The position numbers and the translations under genes were made by a program. Below the pieces are notes generated by a model. The model saw nothing but the letters and a program-made list of their open reading frames with translations. It had not been told where the DNA came from and searched no databases. From Syngnathus acus (taxonomy: Eukaryota; Chordata; Actinopteri; Syngnathiformes; Syngnathidae), in the NCBI RefSeq assembly GCF_901709675.1, contig NC_051087.1:14256067-14320066 (forward strand): a DNA stretch of 64,000 bases, given 5' to 3'. The first letter of the stretch is position 1. Every line of letters starts with the position of its first letter. Shown piece after piece: positions 36,490-48,007 of the stretch.

Positions 36490-36602
36490 CAATTCTTAGG
36501 CTAGAGCCGACCGAGGTGTTGGTCTGTTAACCCAGGTCTGTGACGAGGCTTTATTGATGTTCATGTGGCTGAACGTCTGCTCACACACGTAGGTCGAGCC
36601 AA
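36490..36602 (-). pseudogene. hAT transposase dimerisation-domain relic
   Basis: The frame reads FGSTYVCEQTFSHMNINKAS then about 15 more residues to a stop; a shifted frame continues with TTNFTPDYDALAKKG-like codons. YVCEQ-x-FS-x-M-x-x-NK is the signature of the C-terminal hAT dimerisation region in SCAND3/GTF2IRD2-type proteins. It is frameshifted and isolated. Confidence 0.75.
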
Positions 36603-37241
36603 ATTATCCACTCTTTTTTTAAACAGTCGGCACTTTCTTTTCCTTGGGCCACTCTTTTTAATGGAAGGATTCCAGGGAAGGTTTGTGGGTGGCTTTAGCG
36701 CAAAACTGTATCTGAAAGCTCAGCGCGCGAATTACGAGAATGCTGACGTCACAGCCCACACTCGAAATTCGGCACTGATAGAAATAGAGCACGGAGTGCG
36801 CCGGGTCCGTACTCCTGAGTACATACACACACTTGAGTGTGCACCGAGCTTTCTGACACGGCCTCCGGGAGTAAATGCGCGGGCGGGCGTTTCCCCATCT
36901 ACTGGGGAAACGCAGTCATTGCAGGGAAAATGACCCAAAAAAATGTTTAATAATACAATTTATTCAGGTTTGGCGGGCCGGATTAAACGGCCCCGTGGGC
37001 CGGATGTGGCCCATGTCTGGACTACACCAATTGATGAATAATTTATGTTAACAGGCTGACAGTAGAGGATTTGGACAATTTTAAGTTAAAAAAGCTTTAA
37101 AGGATTACCGGGTAACTTACAAAAGGTGTCGATTAATAGATTAATTTTGACAGCTGTTGTGCTCATCTCCTCCCAGATCTCCCTTCACAGTATGTATAAA
37201 TGATAACATTACAAAGGTCTCACTGTATTTCCAATCCACAG

Positions 37242-37360
37242 GCGTGCAGTATATCACTTGCAGAGCGCAGATGTGTACAGAAGCCAACAGGAACTACCCC
37301 TTCCCTGGATACATTGACATCAGTTCACTGGTGGTTCAGGATGACTATATATTCATACAG
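37242..37360 (+). CDS. sorcs3: sorcs3-like exon, Cys-containing propeller segment
   Basis: Acceptor ccaatccacag ends at 37241; gtgggt follows 37360. Its first two bases complete a Ser codon begun in the previous exon; 39 codons follow. It carries two cysteines (ITC and MCTEANRN), matching the conserved Cys pair at this place in SorCS proteins, then PFPGYIDISSLVVQDD and YIFIQ. It ends on a codon boundary. Confidence 0.92.
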
Positions 37361-40300
37361 GTGGGTATTAAAATAACTTTTGGGGGGGGCTAGTGGATTA
37401 TTTATGCCAATAAAGGCCAAAAGTCACCTACCAGCATTTTTTTACAGCTTTAAAGCAGTACAAAATGTATACTGGTATTGTGTAAAAGTGGAAATCAACA
37501 AGTATACATTTCTTTACAAGAAAGTGTTCTATGCGGCCTCACTTGTCTAAACACAGCATTTGGATTAATATGTTTTTGGGATATGAATTATGCAGCAAAA
37601 TCAACTCCCTTTATCCATCTCAGGGGGCGGCCATTTTGCTGTTTGCAGTCTCCTGAAAATGACATCACAGTCACCTATTTGCCCTGGGCGAGCCTATCAA
37701 TGGCATATTGTTTATCAACCTTACAAATTAGCTCCATGGGATCATTGAAATACATAAATCCTTGCACTGCTTGAAGACAAAAGCTCATGAAATAATAAAA
37801 TTTCCTCATTCTAAAATCAGGAGTAAAACATTTCTAAATAGTTTTTGGTACTTTTGGTGTGAAAGTACCGATAGACACTTGTCACTTAAATTAACACATA
37901 TGGGCAGTTTAATTAATTTGAGTCTTTAATTACCACATTTTTAAATTGGGTAGCAAAACAGATGATTGAGAGAAATCCATGCAAATACTTGGAGAACATT
38001 GAGGTCAGAGCTGATATTCAAACCCAAAACTTTCGAGTGACAATGCAGATGCGCTATCTAAGTGTAATACATTTCTGCCCCTCCAAATCAATCCAATTGT
38101 CATGGAATTATTGGACCTAATGTGGAATGTTTTAATATGGTGTTAATTTAAAAACTAAATAGAGCTTACAGATTTTTGGGCTAAGACACAAGTATTTTAA
38201 TATTTATCTATGCTCATACATTTTCACTGCCTAATTTGTTCAATTAATCATGATTGATGTGACAAATATATTTGAAATGGTAATGGTGGAACCTCAAAGT
38301 AACAGATGCAAATTCTCGTCTCGTCTACATCACGATTATCATGTATTATGACACTGGGTAAACGAGGGCTCATACATTTCTATTCAACAGAAAATGCCAG
38401 TATAATCACGAAGGTGGCTTTGTTCAGTCTAACTCAAACTACATTATTGTACTCTGAGCGCTAGGGAATCAATCATACCAATTCCTTTTAAAGTTCATAC
38501 TCTTTCTGGTTATCTTGCTATCGATCGCCTGCTCTTTCCCTTGATTGCATGTAGAACTCTTACTGCAGTGTTCTCGAAATATGTTTCTGCTAGTAGGTCC
38601 GAGAAAGTTGGAGCTCTATTTTGTAGTGTCTATGTCTATTTTAGTTCATTTTCTACAGCAGTCAAAGAATAACTTGTCAATACAACATTACTGTTGGTTT
38701 AACTACTTAGACAAGTTTGGCTTCACATTTGCTTTAAAGGTTTTCCACCAAAACGATTTTCTTAACCAAATATTATAAGATATAATATCATGGAAAGTGA
38801 GTAGGTATGTGAAGGTATAATTTGGCCTGTGCTGCAGTTGTGAAACTGTAAACTGACCAGGGACCAAAAGTGAATAAGTGTTGGAGCGATTTGGAAAAGG
38901 GAAACCAGACAAGTGATGAGCCAGATGAAAAGCTCTCAGGAAGAAAAGAAGAAGCATTTCAGAGACAATATTAGTAGTCGTACTTAAAATATGCATTTAT
39001 TTGTACAATTGATTCGCTCGTGACAAGCCTACCTGGCATAATGTGTGGTGACAGGCTCACAAATAGCGTAATGAAGCCTTCATAATTGCCAACAAAAGCA
39101 TTAATTAGCTTTCTTTCATGTCTCCCATTACCCCAAGATAGGCTTTTGTCATTGAGCGTCTTGCTGTGTCTCCAATAGAGAATTACTGGGACAGATGGTT
39201 TAGAAGACTCTACATTTCCCAGACAGCACACGAGGCTTAGTTGTGAAACTTAAATGTTTCCCTCAACAAATAATAATTGGACTATTGATTGTCCTAAGGC
39301 TTATTTACCGGTCCACTTTAGGATCCTCAAAGTGCATTGCAAGAACAGCATCCTTTCAATGCAACCCAGGGCATTGCTACTTATATAAAACAATATGAAC
39401 AAGAAAATAGAACCAAATGCATTAAAGGGGAAGAACCACATTAATTTTATTTACAATATGTTGTGTACTTGTCTGAACATAGTATTCTGATTAATATTGT
39501 GCTAGTGAAATATGAGTTAAACAGCAAAATACACCCAGTTTTATATAGGATTTTTTTTTATCACGGCTCAGCTTCAGAAAACTGGTAAGCCATGTTTGGT
39601 TGTAGTCACTGGATACCTGGCAACTATGATATCATTTTCTGTTGACAGCAAGTAGAAAAATGCTCCCTCCCCCAGGTTGATAAAAACAGGTGGATTTATT
39701 CATATTCCACAAAGATACACTAATCATAATATTGTGTTTTGACTAGTTGGGATGCACTAACATCACTACAAATAATTTGTTTGGGTGGACTTCCCCTTAA
39801 GATATGCTCGTTTTCTGTCTCAAATAAATGGTAACTCAGTCTGCACAAAGCATGACATACCACATCAAGGATTTGTGAAAACACCACCTACGCATTGTCT
39901 GATACCAGAATTGTATTATTTAATGTTTTGTAGAATATATTTTGTTTCCTTTGTAAGAGACTCAATATTGATGCGAATGGTCGAATTAACTAAGTGACTT
40001 GGCTGAAATATTGACACAAACATCCCTTACTCCTTAGGAAAAGCAGTATACTGCAACTAATAATAAAGTAATACTGTGTAGAGTGCGCCTGGCTAATCCA
40101 GCAAACATCCAATATGTATCTGTCATGGAGAAGAGAGATGCATTGCTGATGCAGCTCTTTTCATGATTGATTTGTATTTTAATTCAACAAAAACATAATG
40201 TAAATGATTTTAACAGCTAATCATTTTAAATGTGAATTTTTCATAATTTTAATCAGTTTGATCATTTGACATTGGACTTGCTGATACAAACTTGTGGGAT

Positions 40301-40371
40301 GTTATTCTAATCATGAATTATTGCCTAATTCAGCGGCGTCATCCTTTTATTGTCTCATTTGCACTCTAAAC
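37361..40371. other. Intronic sequence with few repeats
   Basis: AT-rich DNA; I found no exon, named repeat or RNA gene in this 3-kb stretch. Confidence 0.55.
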
Positions 40372-40757
40372 TGTCAAGGATTGAGTGGAGCAGGGCGACC
40401 AAATGCAGCTTGGACCAGGGTTTCTTGAAGGGAAGGGGGAAGATGAACAAAGGAACAGACGGAAAGAGGCTCACGGACAGCGAGTGGGAAACAGAACTCC
40501 ACTCGAACCAAGTGCAGACTAGGGAGAGGTTCTGACCGTGAGCCTCCACACGACACCCGGGGGAAGTAGACAAACAGGACAACAGGCGTGGACACAAACG
40601 AGAGGAAACAATAGACACCGAAAGGGAGAAACACACGGCCAGAGTTTAAATACATAAGGTAACAAGAGGAAGCAGGTGACAGACATTACGGTGATGAAAG
40701 GGTTGTGGCTGAGGAAAGTTGCCGGCTGAGCGAGCGTCCTGTGACACGGACGTGACA
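40372..40757 (-). mobile_element. Solo gypsy-type LTR
   Basis: Same family as 5313-5711. On the - strand it begins tgtcacgtccgtgtcacagg, has a tatttaaactctgg box and ends near ccttgaca. In place of aataaa it reads caagaaacc. No clean flanking duplication. Confidence 0.75.
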
Positions 40758-41060
40758 TACGTAAACGTACGTTAGTGATAGCTTGTTGATGACGTAGGAG
40801 AGCATGATGTTGGAACATATTTGTTTTGTAGCACTGCACCATATTGTAAATGATTAGTATTAGTATGTACAATAGCTTGTGCACAATATTCACAAGTCCT
40901 GCAAGTGTTTTAGTCTACATTCATGGCTATACTCGAGGGACATACTTAGTTGTGCTTAGTTATGTTACCTAAACTATTGCACTAAAATATAATTATACAT
41001 TAAGTGTCAAAACTTGTGTAAAGTAACAGATTGATTAGAAAACAATTAATGGTGTAATGT

Positions 41061-42476
41061 GTTGGAAAGGAGGGTGTGTTGGAAAAGAGGGTGAGGTCAC
41101 GGGTAGAGGTGGACGAGATGCAGTATGGCTTCATGCCTGGTAAAGGTACAACAGACGCAATTTTTGTCATCCGACAGATGCAAGAGAAACACCAGGAGAA
41201 GAGGAAGAAGTTGTACTCCGCTTTTGTTGGCCTGGAAAAAGCGTTCGACAGGGTGCCAAGGGAGGTGGTGAGGTGGGCCCAAGGAAGTCAGGCGTGGAAG
41301 AGGGACTGGTTAAGGCTGTGATGGCTCTCTACTGCAGAGCCTGCACAGCTGTTAGAACAGGAGTTGGCGACAGTAATGGGTTTGAAGTAAGGGTAGGGGT
41401 GCACCAGGGATCAGTGCTCAGCCCATTACTGTTTGCTATCGTGATGGATGTGGTATCGAGGGAAGTGAGGGGTGGACTACCATGGGAGCTGCTTTACGCG
41501 GATGACCTGGTATTGATGGCTCACAGTCGAGAAGACCTAGCTAGGAAGCTAGCGGCCTGGAAGACATGCCTGGAAGTGAAAGGAATGAAGGTGAATGCGG
41601 CAAAATCAAAGGTCATGGTCGGTGGTGCTGGCCTGGGAGTGATATCGCAGTCAGGAGCATGGCCATGTGGAGTTTGCGGGAAGGGAGTGCAAGCTAACTC
41701 TAGCCGGTGCAAGGGTTGTCAGAGATGGGTACACCGAAGATGCAGCGGAGTAAAAGGCAGCCTACTAGCTGCAAGTGAGACCTTCCAATGCAAGCGGTGC
41801 AGGGGAGAAGTCGCCCAAGCAGACACAAGAGGGGCTCGTGGTAGATGGGGAGATGTACGAGGTGGTGGACAGCTTCTGCTACCTTGGAGACATGCTTAAC
41901 GCTGATGGGGGGGTGGACCTAGCAGTGACCACAAGGGTGAGAAGCGGGTGGAACAAATTCAGGGAACTCATGCCCTTCTTAACATCTAAGGCCCCATCCC
42001 TGAAGATGAGAGGCCAGGTGTACTCAGCCTGCGTCAGAAGTAGTATGACGTACGGAAGTGAGGCATGGGCCCTGAAAACAGAACACGAAGACAAACTAAA
42101 CAGAGCAGAAATGAGGATGATCAGATGGATGTGTGGTGTGTCAATGAGGGAGGAAAAGACCAGTGCAGAGCTGAGAAATAAGATGGGAGTGGAGGCCATA
42201 GTGGATGTGGTGAGGAGAGGCAGACTGCGATGGTACAGATATGTAGTGAGGAAGGACGAGAACGACTGGGTGAAGAAAGTTATGTTGTATAACGTAGAGG
42301 GAACAAGACCCAGTGGCCGACCTAAAAAGACCTGGCAGACGACCGTGGCAGCCGACATGAAGGCACTCGGCATCAACCACGAGATGGCCATGGACCGTTC
42401 CCGGTGGAAGAAAGCCATATCGAGAACCCAGTCCAACCCAGCGGCGCCTGGAAAGCGGACTTTAAACCGATGATGA
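41061..42476 (+). mobile_element. 5'-truncated LINE with 14-bp target duplication
   Basis: The 14-mer taatggtgtaatgt lies at 41047-41060 and 42477-42490. The insert starts inside the RT and ends shortly after its stop, followed by gatgatga. Distinct from the other LINE families here. Confidence 0.9.
41064..42473 (+). pseudogene. LINE reverse transcriptase with PHD-like zinc module
   Basis: RT motifs: YGFMPGKGTTDAIFVIRQMQ, LEKAFDRVPREV, VGVHQGSVLSPLLFAIVMDV and catalytic YADDLVLMAHS near 41500. At 41666-41800 a module CGVC-x9-CKGC-x4-HRRC and final CKRC (Cys4-His-Cys3) follows. The frame then shifts near 41820 and continues VVDSFCYLGDMLNADGG, AWALKTEHEDKLNRAEMRMI, GRLRWYRYV and PSGRPKKTW to the stop at 42471. 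A first frameshift is near 41275. RTE-like by its C-terminal half, but clade unassigned. Confidence 0.85.
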
Positions 42477-42574
42477 TAATGGTGTAATGTTAAATGACTG
42501 TAGTGTGCTACTGTATTAGTAGAGACGAAAATAATAATTGAAAAGTCTTACAATGAGCAATGATAGGGGTACAC

Positions 42575-42729
42575 TCTGTCATGATTCGGCTCTGCTCTCG
42601 CCCTGCTGTTTATGCCGGTAACATAATTTTATTCTGTCGTATTTATCCGCCACACCTCAAAAGCCGGTCCGTGAAAATATTGTCTAACAATAATCCGCTC
42701 CGTGAAGCTGAAAGGGTTGGGGACCGCTG
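42575..42729 (+). mobile_element. hAT right-end fragment
   Basis: Ends aaagggttggggaccgctg, the right-end counterpart of cagtggtccccaac ends (compare 24578), preceded by aagccggtccgtgaaaatat. Confidence 0.6.
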
Positions 42730-42758
42730 CTGTACAGGATAAGCAGTGTTGACTACGG

Positions 42759-42768
42759 ATGGATGGAC

Positions 42769-42802
<34 letters not shown>

Positions 42803-42837
42803 ATGGATGGATGGATGGATGGATGGATGGATGGATA
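42759..42837. repeat. GGAT microsatellite
   Basis: About 19 GGAT units, the first with ggac variants; may be a former SINE or LINE tail. Confidence 0.95.
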
Positions 42838-43421
42838 TAATGCTGGACTGTACTTTTTGAATCATAAATTATCCAATGTCAGCTGAAGCTGTCTGAATGT
42901 GGTGTGTGAATATTGTAAGCATAAACTCTTATGCAGTTGTCAGCATTCATTAAATGTTGTAAATGTTCGCCAAATGGTCACCAGACATTAGCCAACGGTT
43001 TTAGTGTTTTATCCTGTTCACAATTGCCTTGTGACAAGAAAAGTACAGATAAATGTCTGGGAACTTTTTGGCAAACTTTGGCGACCTTGGACAAACCCTG
43101 ACCTTTGCTACCTTTGGAAACACTCACAATTTTTCGCAGCTCAGTAGTTTAGGGGCTTAACTTGTACTTACTACAATGTTGGTAATATTCATTGGTGGAC
43201 ACGTATATTTATATTCACAAATGGCCAACCCACTAATCCATCATCATCATTATTTCAGGCCAGCCCAGTCTGTCACTCATTGTGTGAGGGCGAAGGCCTA
43301 TGTCCTATGATTATTCTACAAATTCCGACACTTTTTCGACACTTAACCACTTCAACATACTTCAACCGATTCACTCCATTCCTTTTTTAATTTAATTTCA
43401 AATATTCATGACACCGTTGCT
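42838..43421. other. Intronic sequence passing into an AT-rich repeat
   Basis: Plain intron to about 43300, then a repeat with acttcaaccgattcactcca, which resumes after the next element. Confidence 0.5.
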
Positions 43422-44206
43422 TACCGTAAATTCCGGACTATAAGCCGCACCGGACTATAAACCGCACCAGCTAAAATTGGGGGATATTTTAGTTTTTTTC
43501 TTATATAAGCCGCACCGGACTATAAGCCGTACGTGCACACGCGTTTTTTACAAAGAAAGACCGTTCACAGAAAGCCTTTTTAAAGTTTTAATAACATACT
43601 TTAACATGTCTTTCTAAACATTGCCTGTGACGCAGCAGTAGTACCGCAGCAACACGGAAGTGTGCACGCGAGTTATTAACAAAGAAAGACTGGACACAGA
43701 ACGCTTTTTTAAAGTTTTAATAACATACCTTAACATTTCTTTCCAAACACTGCCCGTGACGCGGCAGTAATACCGCAGCAACACGGAAGTAACACAAGAC
43801 TAATAGGGCTGGATTACAAAAAACATACCCGGTAAAAGTCACTGAGACGCGGCGGTAACACAGCAGCAACACGGTAGTACAGCACCAACAGGGCTCGTTA
43901 AAAAACATACCAGTAAAAGTAAAAAAAGAGCTTCATCGTCTTCATCTTCCTCCTGTGCACTGAAACCATCGAAGTCTTCCTCCTCAGCGTCCGATTGGAA
44001 TAGCGTTAGATATCCTTCGCCTCACACTTTCTCAGTCTCTCTTTCGTCGTCGCTTTTATGCATTTCTTCGAGTGTGATGAGGGTCTGTTCATGCTAATTT
44101 TATTCATGCACGAAGCGCTAAATTACATTAAACTAGCGAGCGACACATATAGCTCCAGAGTAGACGGGACCACGAAATAGAGAAAAGGGTGACGCAACAC
44201 AATGTC

Positions 44207-44266
44207 ATCAACATCGACTGCCTTTAGCTTAAAAGCGGCTTCATATGCATTTCTTTTGTCCCCCAT
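44207..44266 (-). pseudogene. Pogo-type DNA-binding domain start, copy 1
   Basis: Reads MGDKRNAYEAAFKLKAVD then leaves the family sequence. The RNAxxAAFKLKAxD pattern is the first helix of the BrkDBD/pogo helix-turn-helix. Only about 18 codons remain. Confidence 0.55.
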
Positions 44267-44484
44267 AATGACGGTTTGTGTATAAAAGCTTCCTTTCAGT
44301 AATGTCCGTCTTGATCTCGTTCTGTCTCTTCTTTGTGTGAATTATACGCCACTATTCGCCTATGAAAACACAAACTAGCACGTCTTCTTCGGCGCATTAT
44401 CTCTTCTTCGTCTGTCTCGCTCTTGCTTCCTGCTAGAGCGCCCCCTGGAGGCCGTAAAAATCCATAAATACGACGCGCCGCCAT

Positions 44485-44571
44485 TTAAGCTCTATTTCCC
44501 TCTTTGACAGCCAAATCGATTGCTTTTAACTTAAAAGCTGCATCAAATGCATTTCTTCGTGTGTTTTCCAT
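44485..44571 (-). pseudogene. Pogo-type DNA-binding domain start, copy 2
   Basis: Reads MENTRRNAFDAAFKLKAIDL then AVKEGNRA and a TAA. Matches the start of the BrkDBD-type domain of pogo-like transposases up to the first turn; the rest is gone. Confidence 0.65.
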
Positions 44572-45200
44572 GATGAGGGTGTGTGCGTGATCCGCGAAAT
44601 GTTCAAAACACAAACTAGCACGTCTTTTTCGGTGCATTATCTCTTCTTCGTCTGTCTCGCTCTTGCTTCCTGCTAGAGCGCCCCCTGGAGGCCGTAAAAA
44701 TCCATAAATACGCCGCGCCGCCATTTAAGCCTCGGGGTTCAAAGTAACCTTCTGAATAAAATGCATTAAAAGTTCACGTTCATTACAACTTGTTTTTGGT
44801 GAGCAAAATGTCAGAAGAATTGAATTTAAATGCTGATTGATTGGGTTTTAATACAATGCAGATGGTCCAAACAGCGCCACTGCTTTGTGTAATCTCTGAG
44901 TCACATGGCAGAGTAAGAGAAAGGGTTTAGAGCCCTTTGACGCAGGTCACCTAGCGTGCATTCCTACTAAAGCTCATAATAGTCACAAGCAACACAGCCA
45001 GAATAAGCAGCAGCCATAGTAGTGTTTCAAAATAGTATTTTTGTTGTTGTTTTTTTCTTCAAGATACCGCAGTGTATAAAAGTGATCAAGTCATCACAAA
45101 AATCACAAAAAAAATCCTTATATAAGCCGCACCTGACTATAAGCCGCAGGGTTCAAAATTTTGGAAAAAAGTCGCGGCTTATAGTCCGGAATTTACGGTA

Positions 45201-46010
45201 CATTTTTTTCATTCCAAAAATATTCAGTTTTCACAAAATTCGCAAATTTCTAGCAAATTTTTCCCCATTCATTCTTAATGGCACATTCAACATTTCACAT
45301 TTACGTCGTTCTAGTTTGAAATTCACGTCATTCAGCACATTCAAATCACATTGAGGACATTCCCAAAATTGGCAAGTTAAAAAATTTCACGTTTTCACGT
45401 TTAAAATTTGCGCAAAATTTCACAAAATTTCAGGTTTCCACTTCTAATTTCGACATTTTTCAACCGATTCAACCCGTTCCAACTTAAAACTGTTCATCTT
45501 TCGCCTACCTCACTGGTGTCAAACTCAAGGCCCGGGGGCCAGATACGGCCCGCCACATAATTTTATGAGGCCCGCAAAGACAAATTGTGCATCACATTCG
45601 TGTGTCATTACTAGAATTGCAAATTGTCTTCACTTTTAATAATATATTTTTTTTAAATATTTGACCAGTTTTTACTCGTATGATTTGAAAACGAGTTATT
45701 TATCAGTTTGTTTTGTAGCTTTTACTGTATGTAATATGAGGTGCTGATACATTTATTTGGGTTGACAGTCATAAGGGCCCCCCGAAAGAAGCTATGACTA
45801 CAATGCGGCCCGCGAAAAAAAATTGTTTGACACCGCTGGCCTACCTATTCAACAACTTCACACTTACCAAAGATTCCACATTTTCAATTTTGAAATTCAC
45901 GCCAAATTTTCCAAAATTTAGTTTTTCCCTTCTAATTTCTACATTTTTCAACCGATTCAACCCGTTCCAACTTTAGACATCATTCTGCAGTATTCCTGTC
46001 AGGTCAAATA
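45201..46010. repeat. AT-rich repeat, unit about 150 bp
   Basis: ttcaaccgattcaacccgtt and ccaactt occur near 45463 and 45949. Without the 336 bp added by a hAT insertion the period is about 150 bp. The related stretch at 43300-43421 lies on the other side of the pogo-related element. Confidence 0.65.
45511..45838. mobile_element. hAT MITE with 8-bp target duplication
   Basis: Ends cactggtgtcaaactcaagg and attgtttgacaccgctg; gcctacct at 45503-45510 and 45839-45846. Inside, ggcccgggggccagatacgg and gcggcccgcg. 328 bp, no coding potential. Confidence 0.92.
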
Positions 46011-46475
46011 ATTTTTGTTTTCCAGGTTCTGTCCAGGAACTACTATACTAGAAAAAATTACCTTTCCTCTTTTTCATACATATATTTTTTCGTATTTTTT
46101 ACTTTTAAATGTCATTCAAGATTCTTATTGCCTGTTGGTCAAGCCACTACAGTATATTGCACCACTTTACACTGTTCAATTGTGGTCCAACAATAAGAGA
46201 TTTAGTTTAAACTCACCTCCGCTGATGCACTGAGGCTCCTGCTTTGAATTTTAAGGTGGCACAGTTCCAGTCAATTTTTTGTATTTAAGGTTCCAACGGT
46301 TGGTGCACTATTATAACAGCTTAAAATTAGCTAAAAATCATCTAATTTGCCGACAAGACAGGTCAGAGACTCTCACAATAGAAGCCCTGGTCAGCCCAAT
46401 GAAAAACTGTTATTCATGTACCTCTAAGGTTAGATTGCATTTGTGCAACACATTTTATAAATTTCAACATGTGCA
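46011..46475. other. Intronic sequence
   Basis: Nothing recognised. Confidence 0.5.
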
Positions 46476-46766
46476 GTTAGCTGTTAGCACGTCCGCCTCG
46501 CAGTGCAGAGGTGGTGGCTTCAATTCTGGCCTTTCTCTGTGGAGTTTGCATATTCTCCCTGTGTTTGTGTGGTTTTCCTCTGGGTACTCCGGTTTCCTCA
46601 CCAACATGCATTGTCGGCCATTCCAAATAGCCCTTACATGTGAGTGCAAGTGTGAATCGGTTTGTCTATGTGTGCCCTGCAACCAGTTCAGGGTGTCCCC
46701 CGCCTGCTGGCATAGGTTCCAGTTTGCCCACGACCCTTGTGAGGAAAAGGGATTCAGATAAAGGAT
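46476..46766 (+). mobile_element. tRNA-derived SINE, diverged
   Basis: gttagcacgtccgcctcgca, ggcttcaattctggcc, tgtggagtttgcatattctc and a 3' end gaggaaaagggattcagata with aaggatggatg. The first bases are missing. Confidence 0.75.
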
Positions 46767-47282
46767 GGATGTTTTTCTTCATGTGCTTACTACAATTACG
46801 ACAACTACTACAATATCACACATATTCATGTACTCTTTGTGTTCAGGGGATCCAACACAAAATAAACAACTGGCGAAAGTATGATAAAATAAGTCTAAAC
46901 AATCTAGCAATCTCCAAAGCCTTTAGTTAAAAAAAGAGTATGCAGAGCAAACGTTTTGGTTACAGGTTTTTGTGAGCGGCTCCAGCAAGCTGCTTCTTAT
47001 TCTGTGGAGCAGCTTGCTTGCTTGTATGCTCTGCTGTGATGGACAGAATGCAAGAGGAAAAGGAAGAGGGGAGGTAGGAGGGTGAGAGCTAATGGTGCCT
47101 GCTTGGCGCTGATTCAAAAAAAGCACCAAGTCCGGCAACCTGGCTGTCACCAGCAATGCATACAAAACCAAAACTGTAACTAATCTCATTGCGCAAGTCG
47201 CGTTCTAATTTAGATACTAACTTGATATTGTTGATATCTTTATTTTGATTTATTGGATTTGTTTTGATCTACCTGCCCACCA
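46767..47282. other. Intronic sequence
   Basis: No exon or repeat recognised. Confidence 0.5.
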
Positions 47283-47309
47283 CTAGTTTTGACCTATTTA
47301 GACAAATAT

Positions 47310-47546
47310 AATTTTAGAATTTTCTGGAGTTCTGGCAGTGCGAGGTCGGCCGGTTGATTTCCGTTACAATGCTGATCCACTGGCTCTGAAGTTAGTAACC
47401 GATAACAAGATCATGTTTCGAGCAGATACAGGATCATGTCTACCAAGTCTGAAGCGCAAACAGAACCCTCGTTGTGTTGCAGTTACAGATTCGTTCTTCA
47501 TAAACGTTTCCACGATGAAAGCGCGGTGCTCATCCGTCCAATTCAT
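47310..47546 (-). pseudogene. DUF4817-like helix-turn-helix relic of a mobile element
   Basis: From an ATG at 47546 the frame reads MNWTDEHRAFIVETFMKNES, VTATQRGFCLRF, then a stretch ending FRASGSAL and a stop at 47364; beyond it the same frame continues KSTGRPRTARTPEN. This is the layout of the DUF4817 domain (WT-x-E-HRAF-x-VE-x-FFKN, ATQR-x-FR, FR-x-TGS, GR-x-R-x-RTPEN), mostly known from arthropod mobile elements. A stop and loss of catalytic parts mark it as dead. Confidence 0.7.
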
Positions 47547-47693
47547 GTTAGCAACTGAAACGAAACAAAATAACATTATTCGAAAACGAAACGGAAATGA
47601 AATTAAACGAAACAAAAAAAGAAAAAAAACTAAATAAAATGATATTATTCAAAAACGAAATTGAAATGAAACGAAACAAAAAAACCAAAAAAC

Positions 47694-47708
47694 ATCATTT
47701 TGCCGCAC

Positions 47709-47788
<80 letters not shown>

Positions 47789-48007
47789 TGGTGTGTGTGT
47801 GTGTATATATATATGTATATATATATATATATATATATTAAAAAATTAACAAAAAATATTTTGTCATACTTAATTTAAAAGGCAGCTATGACACTAGTCA
47901 AAGTTGAGAAAAAAGAACGCAAGCAGCAGATCTGGTTAATGACAAGGCTCTCAAGTGCATTTTATTAAACCTAAAAATGTGTAAGATCATTTTGCCGGAC
48001 CCTGTAT
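47694..48007. repeat. Repeated tcattttgccgcaccctgt with microsatellites between
   Basis: atcattttgccgcaccctgt at 47694-47713 recurs with one change at about 47987-48006. Between them are (TG)n at 47711-47808 and (TA)n to 47838. The 20-mer probably is a mobile-element end related to the DUF4817-like relic. Confidence 0.6.

Larger units (their letters stand above)
34359..37031 (-). mobile_element. hAT element remnant
   Basis: Left end caggggtgtccaaactacgg with cccgccaaagtggc; right end gggccggatgtggcccatgt then ctggactacacc, diverged. A transposase C-terminal relic (- strand) lies at 36490-36602, and a TA-type MITE has inserted at 35614-36124. No clean 8-bp duplication is seen. Confidence 0.65.
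43422..45200 (-). mobile_element. Pogo-related TA-flanked element, non-autonomous
   Basis: Inverted ends taccgtaaattccggactat and tagtccggaatttacggta, TA on both sides, with ataagccgcaccggac subrepeats at each end. It holds two tandem copies (44207-44484 and 44485-44730) of a segment with transposase N-termini, and at least one more worn trace near 44060. No catalytic domain. Confidence 0.8.
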
